A stretch of 64,000 nucleotides of DNA from assembly GCF_002860205.1 (NCBI RefSeq), contig NZ_PGVB01000002.1, positions 124,001 to 188,000 on the forward strand. The letters run 5' to 3'. Position numbers and translations under genes: made by a program. This DNA comes from Bacillus sp. T33-2. GTDB lineage: Bacteria > Bacillota > Bacilli > Bacillales > Cytobacillaceae. Below the pieces are notes generated by a model. That model searched no databases, was not told the DNA's origin, and saw nothing but the letters and a program-made list of their open reading frames with translations. Within the stretch, counting starts at the first letter, position 1. Each line of letters opens with the position of its first letter. Shown here in pieces: positions 63,412 to 64,000 of this stretch.

Positions 63412-64000
63412 AAATCAACCCCCGCTTGAATACATAGAGTAACAGTCTTACAGACAAGTAGACAATCATTGAAATCAACAGCATTGAAAACAAGCCCACA
63501 GCAATAGGCTGAATATCATTGCTTTGAAAAATGAATTTCGTGATCCCGGACACATTAAGAAGATACTCGATAATGAACAAATTTCCGATAGCAAGCGATA
63601 TGACTTTCGTAAGCTCAGCTATTATAAAAGGCTCGACATTCTTGTATATGTGCTGCAGATTGATATAATCCAGTTTCATTCCCTTAGCCACCGCGGTCCG
63701 TACAAAATCTTCACCACTGGTTTGATAGTATTTCACAGCAACAAGCTTAAATAAATAAAGAGTCGGTGCGAGCGAAAGAAGAATCATCGGAAACCAAATA
63801 TTCAATGCCCCTGCGTCAGGGCGAAGCGAAATAATCCTGACCCCTGTATATTTGTAAAATTTCACGGCAAGGATAAGCCCCAGGACAATCAAGATAAAAT
63901 CAGGAATGGCAGCCAGGACATTCAGGAAAAGACTGAATATCCTTGTGAGCCTGAACCTGCTGATAAAAATCCCAAAAATCAAGCTCAGGATAATTCCCGC
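63404..64000 (-). CDS. OppB/DppB-like ABC permease (5' partial)
   Basis: The reading frame continues past the right window edge, so the N-terminus is missing; about 199 residues are visible. Membrane helices and an EAA-like region (GMKLDYINLQHIYKNVEPFIIAELTKVISLAIGNLFIIEYLLNVSGITKFIF) match OppB. It overlaps the downstream permease-peptidase fusion by 8 bases and will pair with its permease half. No ATPase or binding-protein gene is visible in the window. Confidence 0.88.
   Translation of the reverse strand, partial: AGIILSLIFGIFISRFRLTRIFSLFLNVLAAIPDFILIVLGLILAVKFYKYTGVRIISLRPDAGALNIWFPMILLSLAPTLYLFKLVAVKYYQTSGEDFVRTAVAKGMKLDYINLQHIYKNVEPFIIAELTKVISLAIGNLFIIEYLLNVSGITKFIFQSNDIQPIAVGLFSMLLISMIVYLSVRLLLYVFKRGLIYE

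Overview
The window comes from a spore-forming Bacillaceae chromosome. Evidence is low to mid GC, AGGAGG-type ribosome binding sites, frequent TTG/GTG starts, spore genes (sspL, cotD) and long runs in Bacillus subtilis order (ypeQ-ypeP-ypdQ-sspL-ypcP-dynA-ypbQ-bcsA; ypsC-rnpB-gpsB-ypsA-cotD-yprB-yprA). Species cannot be fixed from sequence alone; a Mesobacillus- or Cytobacillus-like organism is a guess.

Bases 1-20300 are the right end of an AT-rich siphovirus prophage, all but one gene rightward. Order: tape measure protein with an M23 peptidase domain (cut by the window edge), distal tail protein, tail-tip spike with HxH repeats, an EDxHD-type homing endonuclease, two small genes, a large tail fibre ending in a metallophosphoesterase, an XhlA-like protein, amidase endolysin and holin, an accessory cassette of Ig-like and LamG-like proteins, a zinc-ribbon minigene on the minus strand, and a large serine recombinase. 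The recombinase 3' end overlaps the 3' end of a host AIM24-family gene, so the attachment junction should lie near 20.3 kb.

Bases 20.3-32 kb hold AIM24, a methyltransferase, DUF3892, mntR, topB, a peroxiredoxin-like gene with an in-frame TGA, signal peptidase I, three oligopeptide-permease-like membrane proteins, an anti-sigma-like protein with a frameshifted ECF sigma gene, and an HD-GYP phosphodiesterase. In the peroxiredoxin-like gene the TGA replaces the first Cys of a WCxxC motif and is followed by a 7-bp hairpin with a GGT loop, as expected of a bacterial SECIS. It is the strongest candidate novelty: a selenoprotein.

Bases 32-58 kb are mostly conserved Bacillus core: cold shock protein, RNase H paralogues, YpcP, DynA, type III polyketide synthase, ba3-type cytochrome oxidase, carboxypeptidase M32, RNase P RNA, GpsB, YpsA, CotD and the MrfA/MrfB repair pair. 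Bases 58-64 kb hold a Crp/Fnr regulator, a 5 x 52-bp tandem repeat fused to the end of hcp, hcp, an Hsp20, and a permease operon in which an OppC-like permease is fused to an M1-type metallopeptidase domain.

Exact TGTGA-N6-TCACT boxes lie upstream of both the ba3 oxidase operon and hcp, suggesting one Crp/Fnr-controlled low-oxygen/nitrosative-stress regulon within the window.
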